From Candidatus Hydrogenedens sp. (GTDB lineage Bacteria > Hydrogenedentota > Hydrogenedentia > Hydrogenedentales > Hydrogenedentaceae), in the NCBI GenBank assembly GCA_035378955.1, contig DAOSUS010000001.1, forward strand, positions 1-64,000: 64,000 nucleotides of DNA, in the 5' to 3' direction. The notes under the pieces are model-generated. The model was not told where the DNA came from, searched no databases, and saw only the letters and a program-made list of their open reading frames with translations. Positions 11,201-19,154 of this stretch are shown one piece after another; position 1 is the first letter of the stretch; each line of letters opens with the position of its first letter. The translations under genes and the position numbers were made by a program.

Positions 11201-12033
11201 TAGACCCTGCTATGACAGAAAACAGTATAGGCTCTACTAAAAAAATAACAATTCGTGCTTATTCGCTTAATGGATTTGGGATACGAACACAATCATTGCT
11301 CCCCTTCGATGTGTCAAGCCTTGTCAGAATACCAACGGACAATGGTGTTATGCTTGTAAAAACGGCAGGCAATGAAGATGTCGTTATTACATCTCCCCGA
11401 GGAGGTCTCGCGTATGTTGACCGTATCGAATTACTCAATTTAGATGCAGGAATTGATGAAGTAGTAAGACCTAAAAGTATTGCTGGACAGACCGAAGGTC
11501 TCCTGAGTTTCAAGACACCCAAGGTTGAAAAGACAGGGACTGTAGATATTCTCATATATTTGAGTAGTCAACCTACGGTGCCCGCAGTTATATTAGATAA
11601 TACCCTGATGTATTATAGAAACCCTGTAGTTCTGGACAACTGGGTCCTAATTCCTGTAGGGATGCTACTCACGACTTTAGGCTTTGTTGCCGGAGGAAAT
11701 AGCGGGGGTGGAGGACCCTGTTTTATCGCTACGGCTGCTTATGGCACACCTATGGCAGAAGAAATTGATATTCTCAGGCAATTCCGCGACCAATATCTAT
11801 TAACAAATGCCATAGGAACTGCTTTTGTTGACCTATACTATAACATGAGTCCACCATTAGCAAATTGGATTGCTCATCATCCATTATTCGCCTTTCTTAC
11901 CCGTTGCCTTCTCACGCCGATTGTCTGGATGAGTAAACTGGCAATTTATTACCCGATGGTATTTCACCTGCTATTTTTCATTTCAGGAACAGGTGCCATT
12001 CTTTATTACAGAAAGAAAAAACAAAGAACCTAA
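8218..12033 (+). CDS. Very large surface protein with InlB-type repeats and CFI-box C-terminal sorting module
   Basis: The 1271-residue protein has an N-terminal hydrophobic segment (about 10-35) serving as signal or anchor. Much of it is beta-rich and unrecognised. Residues about 527-615 and 617-690 are two divergent InlB-like repeats (YTLSI..DPP.TGTV, ..G.QFKNWL). Near the end a hydrophobic stretch (about 1145-1162) and a Gly-rich linker precede CFIATAAYG (Cys1168), followed by a region with SPPLANWI, a final membrane segment (about 1245-1264) and a basic tail (YYRKKKQRT). This architecture matches the CFI-box-CTERM module, thought to act in surface sorting. It reads as an extracellular protein tethered or processed through Cys1168. 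No partner protease is in the window. Confidence 0.75.
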   Translation: MFVKKFVPYNNILLLLPIAVITAILLSGFMSEKVYAGNIGQSPINMIKLLDYTIQTQQSFDINNLHISSPMNGKTVKVLANSYNLSRLNIYIPVLANYPETTTDTITFVACNESDICFNNEQWIGNVFSDTILIPGQTHINLRPYISGSVSSQNLSIYGLINAKNKQTEPYIVFSYTYTNNPSETIQVQLEEVSSSVDTDSNGLPDNMNSVLLSGEFWAANQWVNSALRNVYIQNIDVTGDTTKVVPLSSVEIEVPTLGKLKETGILPAQTEFACLMTILSDDISAQIDTVTQNPVEKDLSSWMEEAMSKAPGNANQEIGFIGIYLLYKDEQGHNHILSLPESSSIKVNIQGLSKPDWVKIKPFSFPSTVTENDLTNDPEKESKWTEILSTTNTQGITFNIQESGIIALYNLGLNITSVTPNQIPQGIETPLTLQGIIPVNTAKSITQASELYEIRIDGKVASFRDGSSNNSNMAITAYNGSHENRMFVTAPAISTTGNVDLEIIDKTVNGLSFLFPDAISVLGVFHITAEIERGPNAQSQEAAIVINPVKNPSLPEDGMFFDGDMVTLSVQNIDEQDQFDGWYSEDGTLFSRLTELIIRVKENLNLKARILRRQYTLSITIDPPDTGTVILNPPGETFAPGTEVELTAEPAPGFQFKNWLLPKNKTSTVNPLKFTLDENSSITAVFETGPPEFSGIARLANGNFETDDIGKERLVVWAFGGLVWRINGYNLEKDTTLQLVDAKTGNDIGSPFTGINIAEDGTYLDFIIPPYPLYSDTMPSYVDVDIKTGTYTVPAFRYYHYLKDNFNIYTTAFVTDLSKAESISIFIDGAAQGSIQFPITGESGNKTYGLVRVIQILNNPTPSAAASLLGNTLIHGGNYGSPIEGTYEVAYYLYQEDTSTDTDPQEVGTVVYSSAKDAQKKPLFTQPVSPYNLDGTANNVPTIKITLPTNGLDYNYFRGGITVFGQSSEYNYISNQVVPKQRTAYQSQILATDIDPAMTENSIGSTKKITIRAYSLNGFGIRTQSLLPFDVSSLVRIPTDNGVMLVKTAGNEDVVITSPRGGLAYVDRIELLNLDAGIDEVVRPKSIAGQTEGLLSFKTPKVEKTGTVDILIYLSSQPTVPAVILDNTLMYYRNPVVLDNWVLIPVGMLLTTLGFVAGGNSGGGGPCFIATAAYGTPMAEEIDILRQFRDQYLLTNAIGTAFVDLYYNMSPPLANWIAHHPLFAFLTRCLLTPIVWMSKLAIYYPMVFHLLFFISGTGAILYYRKKKQRT

Positions 12034-12066
12034 TAACCATCTTTTCGTTATAAAAACGAAGGTAGA

Positions 12067-13035
12067 ATGAAAGATATACGCCAATTTACTGTTTCAGAGG
12101 AAATTCCTTCCCTTCGATTAGACCTTTTTTTATCAGACCAGTTAGAAGGTATCTCGCGAACTCGAATACAAACCCTGATAAAAGAGGGCGGCGTTCTTAT
12201 TAATGGCAAACAGATAAAAAAGCCCTCTACCTTGATAACCGCAGGTGATACTATTGAAATAACACTTGCAGAGGTAGAAGAAAATACAGAACTGATTCCT
12301 GAAAACATACCGATAGAAATCCTTTATGAAGATAAAGATGTAATTGTTGTGAATAAACCAGCGGGTCTCGTGGTTCATTCGGCACCCGGGCATACTCATG
12401 GCACTCTGGTAAATGCCTTGTTATATAATTGTAAAGATTATGTAATATCAGGTGACCCTAAACGACCGGGTATTGTTCATCGTCTTGATATGAACACCTC
12501 CGGTGTCCTTGTAGTAGCGAAAAATCCAGAAAGTTATCATCACTTGCGGAAACAGGTTGAAGACAGGGCGTTCTCACGAAAATATTTTGCTCTGGTGAAG
12601 GGTATTCCCAAAACAGAACAGGGGATAATAGATGCCGGAATTGGACGCAGTTTTGCAGACCCGAAACGGATGTCTATCACAGGAATTAATGCACGAGAAG
12701 CAGTTACCCATTTTTATCTACGAGAAAAATTTTCATCTGTAAGTTTCCTGGAACTAAAACTCAACACAGGTAGAACTCATCAAATACGCGTTCACCTACG
12801 ATTTATCGGGAACCCCATCCTTGGGGACCCTGTTTATGGTTTCACGGATTATTCTACATTAGGTTTCCCCAAGAATATTATTCTTGCCCTTCAAAAACTA
12901 CCTGGTCAGGCATTGCATGCAGGACTGCTTGGATTTATTCACCCTACAACCAATAAGTATATAGAATTTACGGCACCTTTACCCGAATATTTCCAAAATA
13001 TCCTGAATGAATTGAGAAAAATCAATTCACCCTGA
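12067..13035 (+). CDS. rluD: RluA/RluD-family 23S rRNA pseudouridine synthase
   Basis: The 322-residue protein has an N-terminal S4 RNA-binding domain (about 14-70, with SRTRIQTLIKEGGVLING). The catalytic domain contains HRLDMNTSGVLVVAK, in which Asp141 is the nucleophilic aspartate of pseudouridine synthases. It also contains RTHQIRVHL, a conserved RluA-family block. Length and domain order fit RluD, which modifies helix 69 of 23S rRNA. RluC-like specificity cannot be excluded by eye. It lies 33 bases after the large surface protein and may be co-transcribed with it. It ends convergent with the GH172-type gene, with no clear hairpin between them. Confidence 0.9.
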   Translation: MKDIRQFTVSEEIPSLRLDLFLSDQLEGISRTRIQTLIKEGGVLINGKQIKKPSTLITAGDTIEITLAEVEENTELIPENIPIEILYEDKDVIVVNKPAGLVVHSAPGHTHGTLVNALLYNCKDYVISGDPKRPGIVHRLDMNTSGVLVVAKNPESYHHLRKQVEDRAFSRKYFALVKGIPKTEQGIIDAGIGRSFADPKRMSITGINAREAVTHFYLREKFSSVSFLELKLNTGRTHQIRVHLRFIGNPILGDPVYGFTDYSTLGFPKNIILALQKLPGQALHAGLLGFIHPTTNKYIEFTAPLPEYFQNILNELRKINSP

Positions 13036-13097
13036 TGACACTTATCAAATACACCTCACCTGTACCGATTGTTTGACCTTCTAAACTCATAGATTTT

Positions 13098-15179
13098 TTA
13101 CTTTACGGGCTGAAGCCAGATAAAATCAATCCCGATGTGTTTCGGTTTATTATCGGAATATTTCAAAGTCAAAGTATGCTCACCAACAGATATTTGCTGC
13201 TTACCGAAATTAAATTCACGCGATAATAAATGATGTTCATCATACAGATTTACAGGTTGTGGTGTGATTAATTTATCATCCCATAAAACCTGGACACTAC
13301 CAGATTGCGGGGATAAGGCACATACCAGCCGAACATCATAATCCCCTTCTTCAGGAACATGGATTTTAAAACTCAAAATATCCCCTGCTTGCTTCGGCTT
13401 CCATAAACATAAACCTCTACCTGCCCACATATAAGACGACATTAGTTCTGTCCCATCTGCAGATACAAGGCAATCCTCCGCTTGATAGTAAAGTGCTTTA
13501 TGAGCCGCTCCTTTAGGTGCAGGTAACCAACTCCAATCCTCTTGTGCCGTTAAAGGATTGTAAATGCGGTCCGGAATAGGAGCGTGGTCATCTGTCGTTT
13601 CAGGTCGGGCATAATAATAAGCAATGCGTGCATATCCTAAATTAAAAACCTCTTCATGAATTAGCAATTCCATTGAAAATGCCATATATTCATTAAAAGG
13701 AATTTTATCTAAGAAAAGCCAGCGAAAATTAGATACAAAACCGCGATTTCCCGGTCCATCATTGCGGGGTTGCCCACAATACGGATAGTAAAAAATATCC
13801 GTTGCAGACCAGGAGTAATTATAAAAATCCTCAGAACCTGTACCAAAGATAGAAGGAACCACATCTCGGTCAACAAAGATTTTCTCATCTCCCTCGCCCC
13901 ACCAATTTCCACCAGAGGTCGGTATTGGAGATGGATTAAAAACATGACTGACAGCACCCACAAGACACCCTTTCCCCTTTGCATACAGGAAAGGTAAATC
14001 ATGAGGACGGCTTACACGCACCCAGAGTGCATCACTCCCTTTCCATCGTGCACAAAAATACATAGAAAGTTGTGGATTCCATTCATACGGTTGCGACGAT
14101 ATTTCGCCCTCTACCGACAATGGATTCTGCGTTAGATTTCTTAATGTAATGTTCATTTCCTTCTGATAGGGCATTATAAAACGCGAAATGAACCATCCAT
14201 CCGCAGTTATTTCCATGGGCAGAGAACGATAAGGATTTATCCCCGGTGCCGCAGAGAAAAAGTCCGCCAGAGGACTATCCACTAACGGCTCTTTAATACC
14301 ATCGGCATATATTCGAAGTATTATTTCACGAAATGTCTGGGATGGGACAAAATCCTTTACTCGCAATTTCATATAGACCACGGCTCCCGGACCCGCTTTA
14401 TTGCTCCAGATAGAACTTTCTTCACGGTAAGATAATTCACTTTGTATGGGTGTTCTTTCTAATTTCTCATCTGCAAGCATATCATCCGGGTTTTTTAAGG
14501 TATTGCAAACACGGATAATCTCCTTTTCTGATTTTTTCAAATCATCCGGAGAAAAAGTCTGGACAACAGTTCCACTCTCGTAAATACGAACCATGAGATG
14601 ATAAAAATGAATATCCCTTTTCTTCCCTATCCATACAATTTTACAAGATTTTGCAAAAGGCATCGGACAATAAGCCGAATCTCGTTGATACAAACTGCCT
14701 TTCAACAATTCCTCTGTAATCCCTGTTCCATTAATAAAAGAATTATACGGGAATCTGAAAAAACTTTCTGCAGGTCCTTCATATATCGGCTTTTCTTCAT
14801 CATCCAGATACATCCGAACATTACCTTTTATAGCCGCAGTCCAGAAACGAACAATAGCACCGGGACCCTTCACATCTGCAAGCAGATACTCCCCATCATT
14901 CCCATCCTTCTCCTCTTTTAATACCGAAAGGAAACCGGGAATAGGTTCGCTCCCAAAACCATCAGAATTGCTAAACCAATCCGCATGTAGTCGCTGAACA
15001 CTCCGTCGGTCAAACGATGAAAACTGCACAAGTTTGTAATTCACTTCGGGAAACTCTGTTAATTGATACATATCTGTAAGTTCCTCAATAAGATGTCCCG
15101 TCGTAATCACAGAGTTCGCAAACGCCAAAATAGGACATACCAAAACTACCAAAATAAATATCCCCATTGTTCTTTTCAT
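13098..15179 (-). CDS. Secreted DUF2961/GH172-type glycoside hydrolase-like protein
   Basis: The 693-residue protein has a signal peptide (about 1-21). The central region carries marks of the DUF2961 family: LLADVKGPGAIVRFW near the start and GTGSEDFYNYSW at about 444-455, where the Glu is a likely catalytic residue. Some members of this family are glycoside hydrolases of GH172 acting on fructan or arabinan substrates. The C-terminal 120 residues (from about 560, YYQAEDC) look like an added beta-sandwich carbohydrate-binding module. A good ribosome site (aaagga) precedes the ATG. It is a monocistronic unit and may act on extracellular plant or algal sugars; the substrate is inferred only loosely. 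Confidence 0.8.
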   Translation of the reverse strand: MKRTMGIFILVVLVCPILAFANSVITTGHLIEELTDMYQLTEFPEVNYKLVQFSSFDRRSVQRLHADWFSNSDGFGSEPIPGFLSVLKEEKDGNDGEYLLADVKGPGAIVRFWTAAIKGNVRMYLDDEEKPIYEGPAESFFRFPYNSFINGTGITEELLKGSLYQRDSAYCPMPFAKSCKIVWIGKKRDIHFYHLMVRIYESGTVVQTFSPDDLKKSEKEIIRVCNTLKNPDDMLADEKLERTPIQSELSYREESSIWSNKAGPGAVVYMKLRVKDFVPSQTFREIILRIYADGIKEPLVDSPLADFFSAAPGINPYRSLPMEITADGWFISRFIMPYQKEMNITLRNLTQNPLSVEGEISSQPYEWNPQLSMYFCARWKGSDALWVRVSRPHDLPFLYAKGKGCLVGAVSHVFNPSPIPTSGGNWWGEGDEKIFVDRDVVPSIFGTGSEDFYNYSWSATDIFYYPYCGQPRNDGPGNRGFVSNFRWLFLDKIPFNEYMAFSMELLIHEEVFNLGYARIAYYYARPETTDDHAPIPDRIYNPLTAQEDWSWLPAPKGAAHKALYYQAEDCLVSADGTELMSSYMWAGRGLCLWKPKQAGDILSFKIHVPEEGDYDVRLVCALSPQSGSVQVLWDDKLITPQPVNLYDEHHLLSREFNFGKQQISVGEHTLTLKYSDNKPKHIGIDFIWLQPVK

Positions 15180-15326
15180 AACTTTTTTCCTTTCTTAATA
15201 ACTATTAAAAATATATTAACAAAATCAGCATTTAAATCAAAATAGAACAAATAACTTATGCTACCGATTTATTCGTATCCATTCATGAGCGTAATAGGAA
15301 TGGGAGATAATTACAACGCCCCTAAT

Positions 15327-15350
15327 GTAGCACAGACATTCTTGTCTGTG
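15327..15350 (+). repeat. GTAG-headed hairpin, copy 1 of a pair
   Basis: GTAG is followed at once by CACAGACA-TTCT-TGTCTGTG, a perfect 8-bp stem. The trailing sequence ttttccttctgt is shared with copy 2 at 15475. Confidence 0.8.
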
Positions 15351-15376
15351 TTTTCCTTCTGTCCTTGTTCTTACCC

Positions 15377-15405
15377 ATAGCTGAAGCGTCCCCGATTCGG
15401 GTTTT
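15377..15405 (+). repeat. Imperfect hairpin unit related to 3442 and 50488
   Basis: ATAGCTGAAGCG-TCCC-CGATTCGGG has a 6-bp stem with one mismatch, and its sequence is close to the units at 3442-3463 and, inverted, 50488-50522. Confidence 0.5.
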
Positions 15406-15409
15406 TTGT

Positions 15410-15460
15410 GGGACTGATGGGACACATGGGACAGATGGTACGAATGGGACTTATGGGACA
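15410..15460 (+). repeat. 9-bp tandem repeat, about 5.7 units
   Basis: Units read gggactgat, gggacacat, gggacagat, ggtacgaat, gggacttat and gggaca. The framework GGGACnnAT is kept while the two inner bases vary. In the reverse frame it gives a spurious Ser-His-rich peptide. Confidence 0.85.
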
Positions 15461-15474
15461 TCGTAGGTATTAAT

Positions 15475-15498
15475 GTAGCACAGACATACTTGTCTGTG
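15475..15498 (+). repeat. GTAG-headed hairpin, copy 2 of a pair
   Basis: GTAG is followed by CACAGACA-TACT-TGTCTGTG. It is identical to copy 1 at 15327 except in the loop, and both copies are followed by ttttccttctgt. Confidence 0.8.
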
Positions 15499-15574
15499 TT
15501 TTCCTTCTGTATTCCTCCATTCACGGCATATAAATCCTGGAATTTCTGTTAACTTCTTTTTATCACAAACCTAT

Positions 15575-15600
15575 AGAGGCGAAAAATCTTTCGCCTCTAC
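15575..15600 (-). repeat. GTAG-headed hairpin on the minus strand
   Basis: AGAGGCGAAA and TTTCGCCTCT form a perfect 10-bp stem with a 4-base loop. CTAC at 15597-15600 gives GTAG at the foot on the minus strand. It directly abuts the 57-bp dispersed repeat. Confidence 0.75.
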
Positions 15601-15657
15601 TTCTGTGAAAACATATTTTAACAAGATTCATAAGGGATTTATATACTACGAATGAAG
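15600..15657 (+). repeat. Dispersed 58-bp repeat, inverted copy of 3347-3403
   Basis: It runs from cttctgtgaaaac to actacgaatgaag. The reverse complement matches 3347-3403 over nearly the whole length, with a few substitutions near the middle. Confidence 0.8.
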
Positions 15658-15922
15658 AACAAAAGAAGGGGTATGGGTGGAAAATTTCACTTTATAAAAA
15701 TGTATCTACTATTTAGTCTCTGTTATCTATTTTTATTGATGATTATATAATTTACGAGAAATTTTAAGGGGATGTTTGACTTGTATAGTGTTCAAAAAAA
15801 TAATCAAAAGGGTATTGTTAATAAGAAATGGTTTTTATCAAAGAACTCAATTGTATATTGATTCTAAACTGATATATTCTATTTACCTATAAAATTTTAT
15901 AACAGGAAACAGTATTTTTATT

Positions 15923-17614
15923 ATGCGAAAGAAAGTAGAGAAGCCATTAATAGTTCAGTCTGACCGAACGATTTTGTTAGAGGTTGAAAATCCGTTATAT
16001 GAGGAGGCACGGGATGCTCTATCTGCATTTGCAGAATTGGTGAAATCACCTGAGCATTTTCATACATATCGGATTACACCCATCTCGCTATGGAATTCTG
16101 CGTCTGCAGGTTATACAGCAACACAAATCATTGACCTGCTTCACAAATATAGCCGATATGATGTCCCATCCAATCTAATTTATGAAATTACAGATACAGT
16201 TCGTCGTTATGGCAGATTGAAATTATACAAAAGCCCACAACAGGAATTAATTCTCGAATCCGATGATACCATGCTCCTTTCAGAGTTACTCTATAACAAA
16301 GCCTTGCAGGAGTTCGGGCTAACCAAATTAGATTCTCGTCGGGTTCGCGTAAATACCCAATTTCGTGGACATTTAAAAAGTGTACTGGTAAAATTAGGTT
16401 TTCCTGCAGAAGACCTTGCTGGGTATGTAGAAGGGGCTCCTTTAAAGTTTGACCTTCGCAAAAAACTCCCTTCGGGCAAGCCCTTTGTTTTGCGAAATTA
16501 TCAGACGGATGCTATCTCTGCTTTTTATGCCGGTGGAACGAACCGCGGTGGAAGTGGTGTTATTGTACTTCCCTGCGGTGCCGGTAAAACGATTGTCGGT
16601 ATCGGTGTTATGCATAAATTGCAAACACATACTCTTGTGTTAACAACGAATACTGTGGCACTACGACAATGGAAAACAGAACTATTAGAAAAAACAACCC
16701 TCACGGAGGACCAAATCGGCGAATATAGTGGTGAGTTGAAAGAAATCAAACCCGTCACACTGGCTACCTACCAGATTTTAACCCATCGCAAAACCAAAGA
16801 TAGCCCGTTTCTTCATTTTCGTTTGTTTGAGGACGGAGCCTGGGGTTTGATTATCTACGATGAAGTCCATCTATTACCGGCGCCCGTATTCCGTGCCACT
16901 GCAGATTTGCAAGCCCGCCGTAGATTAGGACTTACCGCAACATTAGTCCGTGAGGATGGGCGGGAAGATGAGGTGTTCAGTCTTATCGGACCCAAAAAAT
17001 GCGATATCCCATGGAAAGTATTAGAAAAGCAAGGTTGGATAGCCGAAGCCCTTTGCACCGAAGTGCGTGTACCAATGCTGGAAGAGGACCGTTACAGGTA
17101 TGTTGTAGCATCAAAATCCGCTAAATTCCAGATTGCATCAAAAAATCCTATAAAGATAAGTATCTGCAAACAGATTTTAGACTACCACAAAGAGGATAAT
17201 ATCCTTATCATCGGTCAATATTTAGACCAACTTAAAGTTATACAAAAAAACTTCGGTGCGCCCATCATCACAGGACAGACACCCAATAAAAAACGAGAAG
17301 AACTATATCAAAAATTTCGCAAAGGAGAAATAAAACTTTTGATTGTCTCCAAAGTTGCCAATTTTGCCATTGACCTACCTGATGCCAATGTCGCCATTCA
17401 AGTATCTGGCACATTCGGCTCACGACAGGAAGAAGCACAGCGATTGGGCAGAATTCTCCGACCCAAACAATTCGGGAAACAAGCCCATTTCTATACTATC
17501 GTCACACGCGATACCTTGGACCAGGATTACGCCCTTAATCGTCAACTATTTCTCACCGAACAGGGTTATCAATACAAAATCATTCCTATGGAACAATTAA
17601 ATTTTACTGAGTAA
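15923..17614 (+). CDS. XPB/ERCC3-type superfamily 2 DNA helicase
   Basis: The 563-residue protein has an N-terminal helicase-associated region (about 1-130) and a damage-recognition-like region. Helicase core 1 carries Walker A (PCGAGKT, about 217-223) and DEVH (313-316). The RED motif is at 343-345, in TATLVRED. Helicase core 2 (about 400-545) includes the motif VI-like EEAQRLGRILRPK. RED is diagnostic of XPB-like DNA repair and transcription helicases, which melt DNA in an ATP-dependent 3'-5' fashion. Bacterial XPB homologues are known but patchily distributed, and their partner nuclease is often Bax1-like; none is visible here. It stands alone after the repeat-rich region, and the PH-domain gene follows 77 bases later. 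Confidence 0.9.
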   Translation: MRKKVEKPLIVQSDRTILLEVENPLYEEARDALSAFAELVKSPEHFHTYRITPISLWNSASAGYTATQIIDLLHKYSRYDVPSNLIYEITDTVRRYGRLKLYKSPQQELILESDDTMLLSELLYNKALQEFGLTKLDSRRVRVNTQFRGHLKSVLVKLGFPAEDLAGYVEGAPLKFDLRKKLPSGKPFVLRNYQTDAISAFYAGGTNRGGSGVIVLPCGAGKTIVGIGVMHKLQTHTLVLTTNTVALRQWKTELLEKTTLTEDQIGEYSGELKEIKPVTLATYQILTHRKTKDSPFLHFRLFEDGAWGLIIYDEVHLLPAPVFRATADLQARRRLGLTATLVREDGREDEVFSLIGPKKCDIPWKVLEKQGWIAEALCTEVRVPMLEEDRYRYVVASKSAKFQIASKNPIKISICKQILDYHKEDNILIIGQYLDQLKVIQKNFGAPIITGQTPNKKREELYQKFRKGEIKLLIVSKVANFAIDLPDANVAIQVSGTFGSRQEEAQRLGRILRPKQFGKQAHFYTIVTRDTLDQDYALNRQLFLTEQGYQYKIIPMEQLNFTE

Positions 17615-17615
17615 A

Positions 17616-17645
17616 TTGAGATAATAAACTGTCGGATAATATAAA
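17616..17645 (+). promoter_or_regulatory. Possible sigma-70 promoter for the PH-domain gene
   Basis: TTGAGA at 17616-17621 and TATAAA at 17640-17645 are separated by 18 bases, 47 bases upstream of the start codon. The region is AT-rich, so chance is possible. Confidence 0.4.
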
Positions 17646-17691
17646 ATAATTTTACAATGCATAAGTGAATATATAACAAAGGAGATTTAAC

Positions 17692-18114
17692 ATGTCTGAA
17701 GAAAAAATTGTCTGGTCAGGAACACCCTCGCAGATTGTGAATATCGGGGTATTCATTCTTTGTCTGCTCACTTGTTTTTTGATAGTCCCGATTTTCTATG
17801 CTCTCTGGAAATACATCGTGGTTAAATGCACAAAATATGTAATCACCACAGAACGGATTAAAATAACAACAAGTGTATTTTCTACCCAAACAGACTATCT
17901 GGAGTTATACCGTATCAATGATTTAACATTCGAACAGCCCTTCCTGCTAAGAATTTTTTCATTAGGCAACTTGAAACTAATCACATCAGATACCTCGACC
18001 CCCGAACTTACCCTACAAGCAATACCTGCATCTGAAGAACTACAAAATGAAATCCGCAAACATATCGAAACACAAAGAGATAAGAAACGAGCCCGTGTTA
18101 TTGATTTCACCTAA
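17692..18114 (+). CDS. Bacterial PH-domain (DUF304-like) membrane protein
   Basis: The 140-residue protein has an N-terminal membrane hairpin (about residues 15-48), then a bacterial PH-like domain. The domain contains YVITTERIKITTSVFS, a following YLELYRINDL stretch and a late IRKHIE helix. These are typical of the YdbS/YdbT-type bPH_2 family. The function of such proteins is mostly unknown; membrane-associated roles are usual. The ATG is preceded by a clean aaaggag site. It has its own promoter-like sequence and is convergent with the oligopeptide importer. Confidence 0.7.
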   Translation: MSEEKIVWSGTPSQIVNIGVFILCLLTCFLIVPIFYALWKYIVVKCTKYVITTERIKITTSVFSTQTDYLELYRINDLTFEQPFLLRIFSLGNLKLITSDTSTPELTLQAIPASEELQNEIRKHIETQRDKKRARVIDFT

Positions 18115-18140
18115 AAATTGTGTAGATTTCTTTTGAATTA

Positions 18141-19148
18141 TTATACAGGTTGAGGAACTTGGTCTTCGGGACTTTTTGCGAAAATCCAGCATGCAGAACG
18201 ATGGGTATCAGATATATTTTGTAATGGAGGAGGCTCGTTTTTACATTGCTCTGTTGCATAAGGGCAACGCGGATGGAATGAACATCCGGGCGGTGGATTT
18301 ACAGGGCTTGGCGGTTCGCCTCGTGCCAACAATTTTGGCAAAGAAGCAGAAGGGTCAGGTTTGGGAATAGCACTTAGCAATGCCTTCGTATAAGGGTGAT
18401 TGGGGTTTTCAAATAAAGTTTCCGTTGGGGCTTCTTCAACAATTTTTCCTAAATACATTACCAATACTCTATCGGAAATATGACGAACAACCCCTAAATC
18501 ATGAGAGATAATTAAATAGGTCAGATGTAATTTTTCCTGTAATTCCATCAATAGATTGAGTATTTGTGCCTGCACCGATACATCCAGAGCGGATACAGGT
18601 TCGTCTGCAACGAGAAATGAAGGATTAACGGCTAAAGCGCGTGCAATACCAATCCGTTGCCGTTGTCCTCCACTAAATTCATGGGGATAGCGATACATGG
18701 CATCTGTATTCAGTCCCACTAATTGGAGTAATTGTTCGATATGACTGGGAATTTCTTCTTTAGGAACAATTCGGTGGACATACAACACTTCGGACAGCAT
18801 AGAATAAACTGTCATGCGCGGATTTAGCGAACTGTATGGGTCCTGGAAAATGATTTGTATTTTCCGTCGGATATTCCTTAATTCTTTTGACTTTAATTTT
18901 GTCAGGTCAACCCCATCGAAATAGATAGAGCCATCGGTAGGCTCAATCAGTCGCAGTATAAGCCGCGCTACTGTAGTTTTTCCGCTTCCACTTTCACCAA
19001 CGAGACTAACCGTTTCCCCTGGATAAACATTGAAAGAAACATGGTCTACGGCACGGACATAATTCCGTGCTTTGGCAAACAATCCACCACCGACCGGATA
19101 ATATTTTGTTAGATTATCCACTTTCAAGTAAGGTATACGGTTATTCAT
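18141..19148 (-). CDS. oppF: Oligopeptide ABC transporter ATP-binding protein OppF/DppF
   Basis: The 335-residue ATPase has Walker A (GESGSGKTT), the ABC signature ([12 protein letters not shown]), Walker B with the D-loop ([11 protein letters not shown]), and H-loop SHDLGVV. The C-terminal extension carries the Cys-rich oligopeptide/dipeptide domain ([13 protein letters not shown]), which in this family binds an iron-sulfur cluster. It pairs with OppD to energise import. It is the last gene of the operon oppABCDF, six bases after oppD; aaggag for its translation lies inside the end of oppD. Confidence 0.93.
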   Translation of the reverse strand: MNNRIPYLKVDNLTKYYPVGGGLFAKARNYVRAVDHVSFNVYPGETVSLVGESGSGKTTVARLILRLIEPTDGSIYFDGVDLTKLKSKELRNIRRKIQIIFQDPYSSLNPRMTVYSMLSEVLYVHRIVPKEEIPSHIEQLLQLVGLNTDAMYRYPHEFSGGQRQRIGIARALAVNPSFLVADEPVSALDVSVQAQILNLLMELQEKLHLTYLIISHDLGVVRHISDRVLVMYLGKIVEEAPTETLFENPNHPYTKALLSAIPKPDPSASLPKLLARGEPPSPVNPPPGCSFHPRCPYATEQCKNEPPPLQNISDTHRSACWIFAKSPEDQVPQPV

Positions 19149-19154
19149 TTTTCA

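Larger units (their letters stand above)
15180..15922. other. Intergenic repeat-rich region
   Basis: This divergent region between the GH172-type gene and the helicase gene holds no credible coding sequence. It contains three strong hairpins, a 9-bp tandem repeat, a copy of the 57-bp dispersed repeat and a copy of the ggcatataaatcctg element (15525-15553). The last 250 bases before the helicase gene are AT-rich. They contain a weak promoter-like TTGACT at 15776, with AATAAT 17 bases later. Confidence 0.75.

Noticed and set aside
13770..13997. Plus-strand open frames inside the GH172-type gene
   Set aside because: They are shadows of the minus-strand gene, as are the others inside the lpx, polA and rho genes.
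15261..15524. Ser-His-rich open frame of 87 codons on the minus strand
   Set aside because: The Ser-His pattern comes from the 9-bp tandem repeat at 15410-15460.
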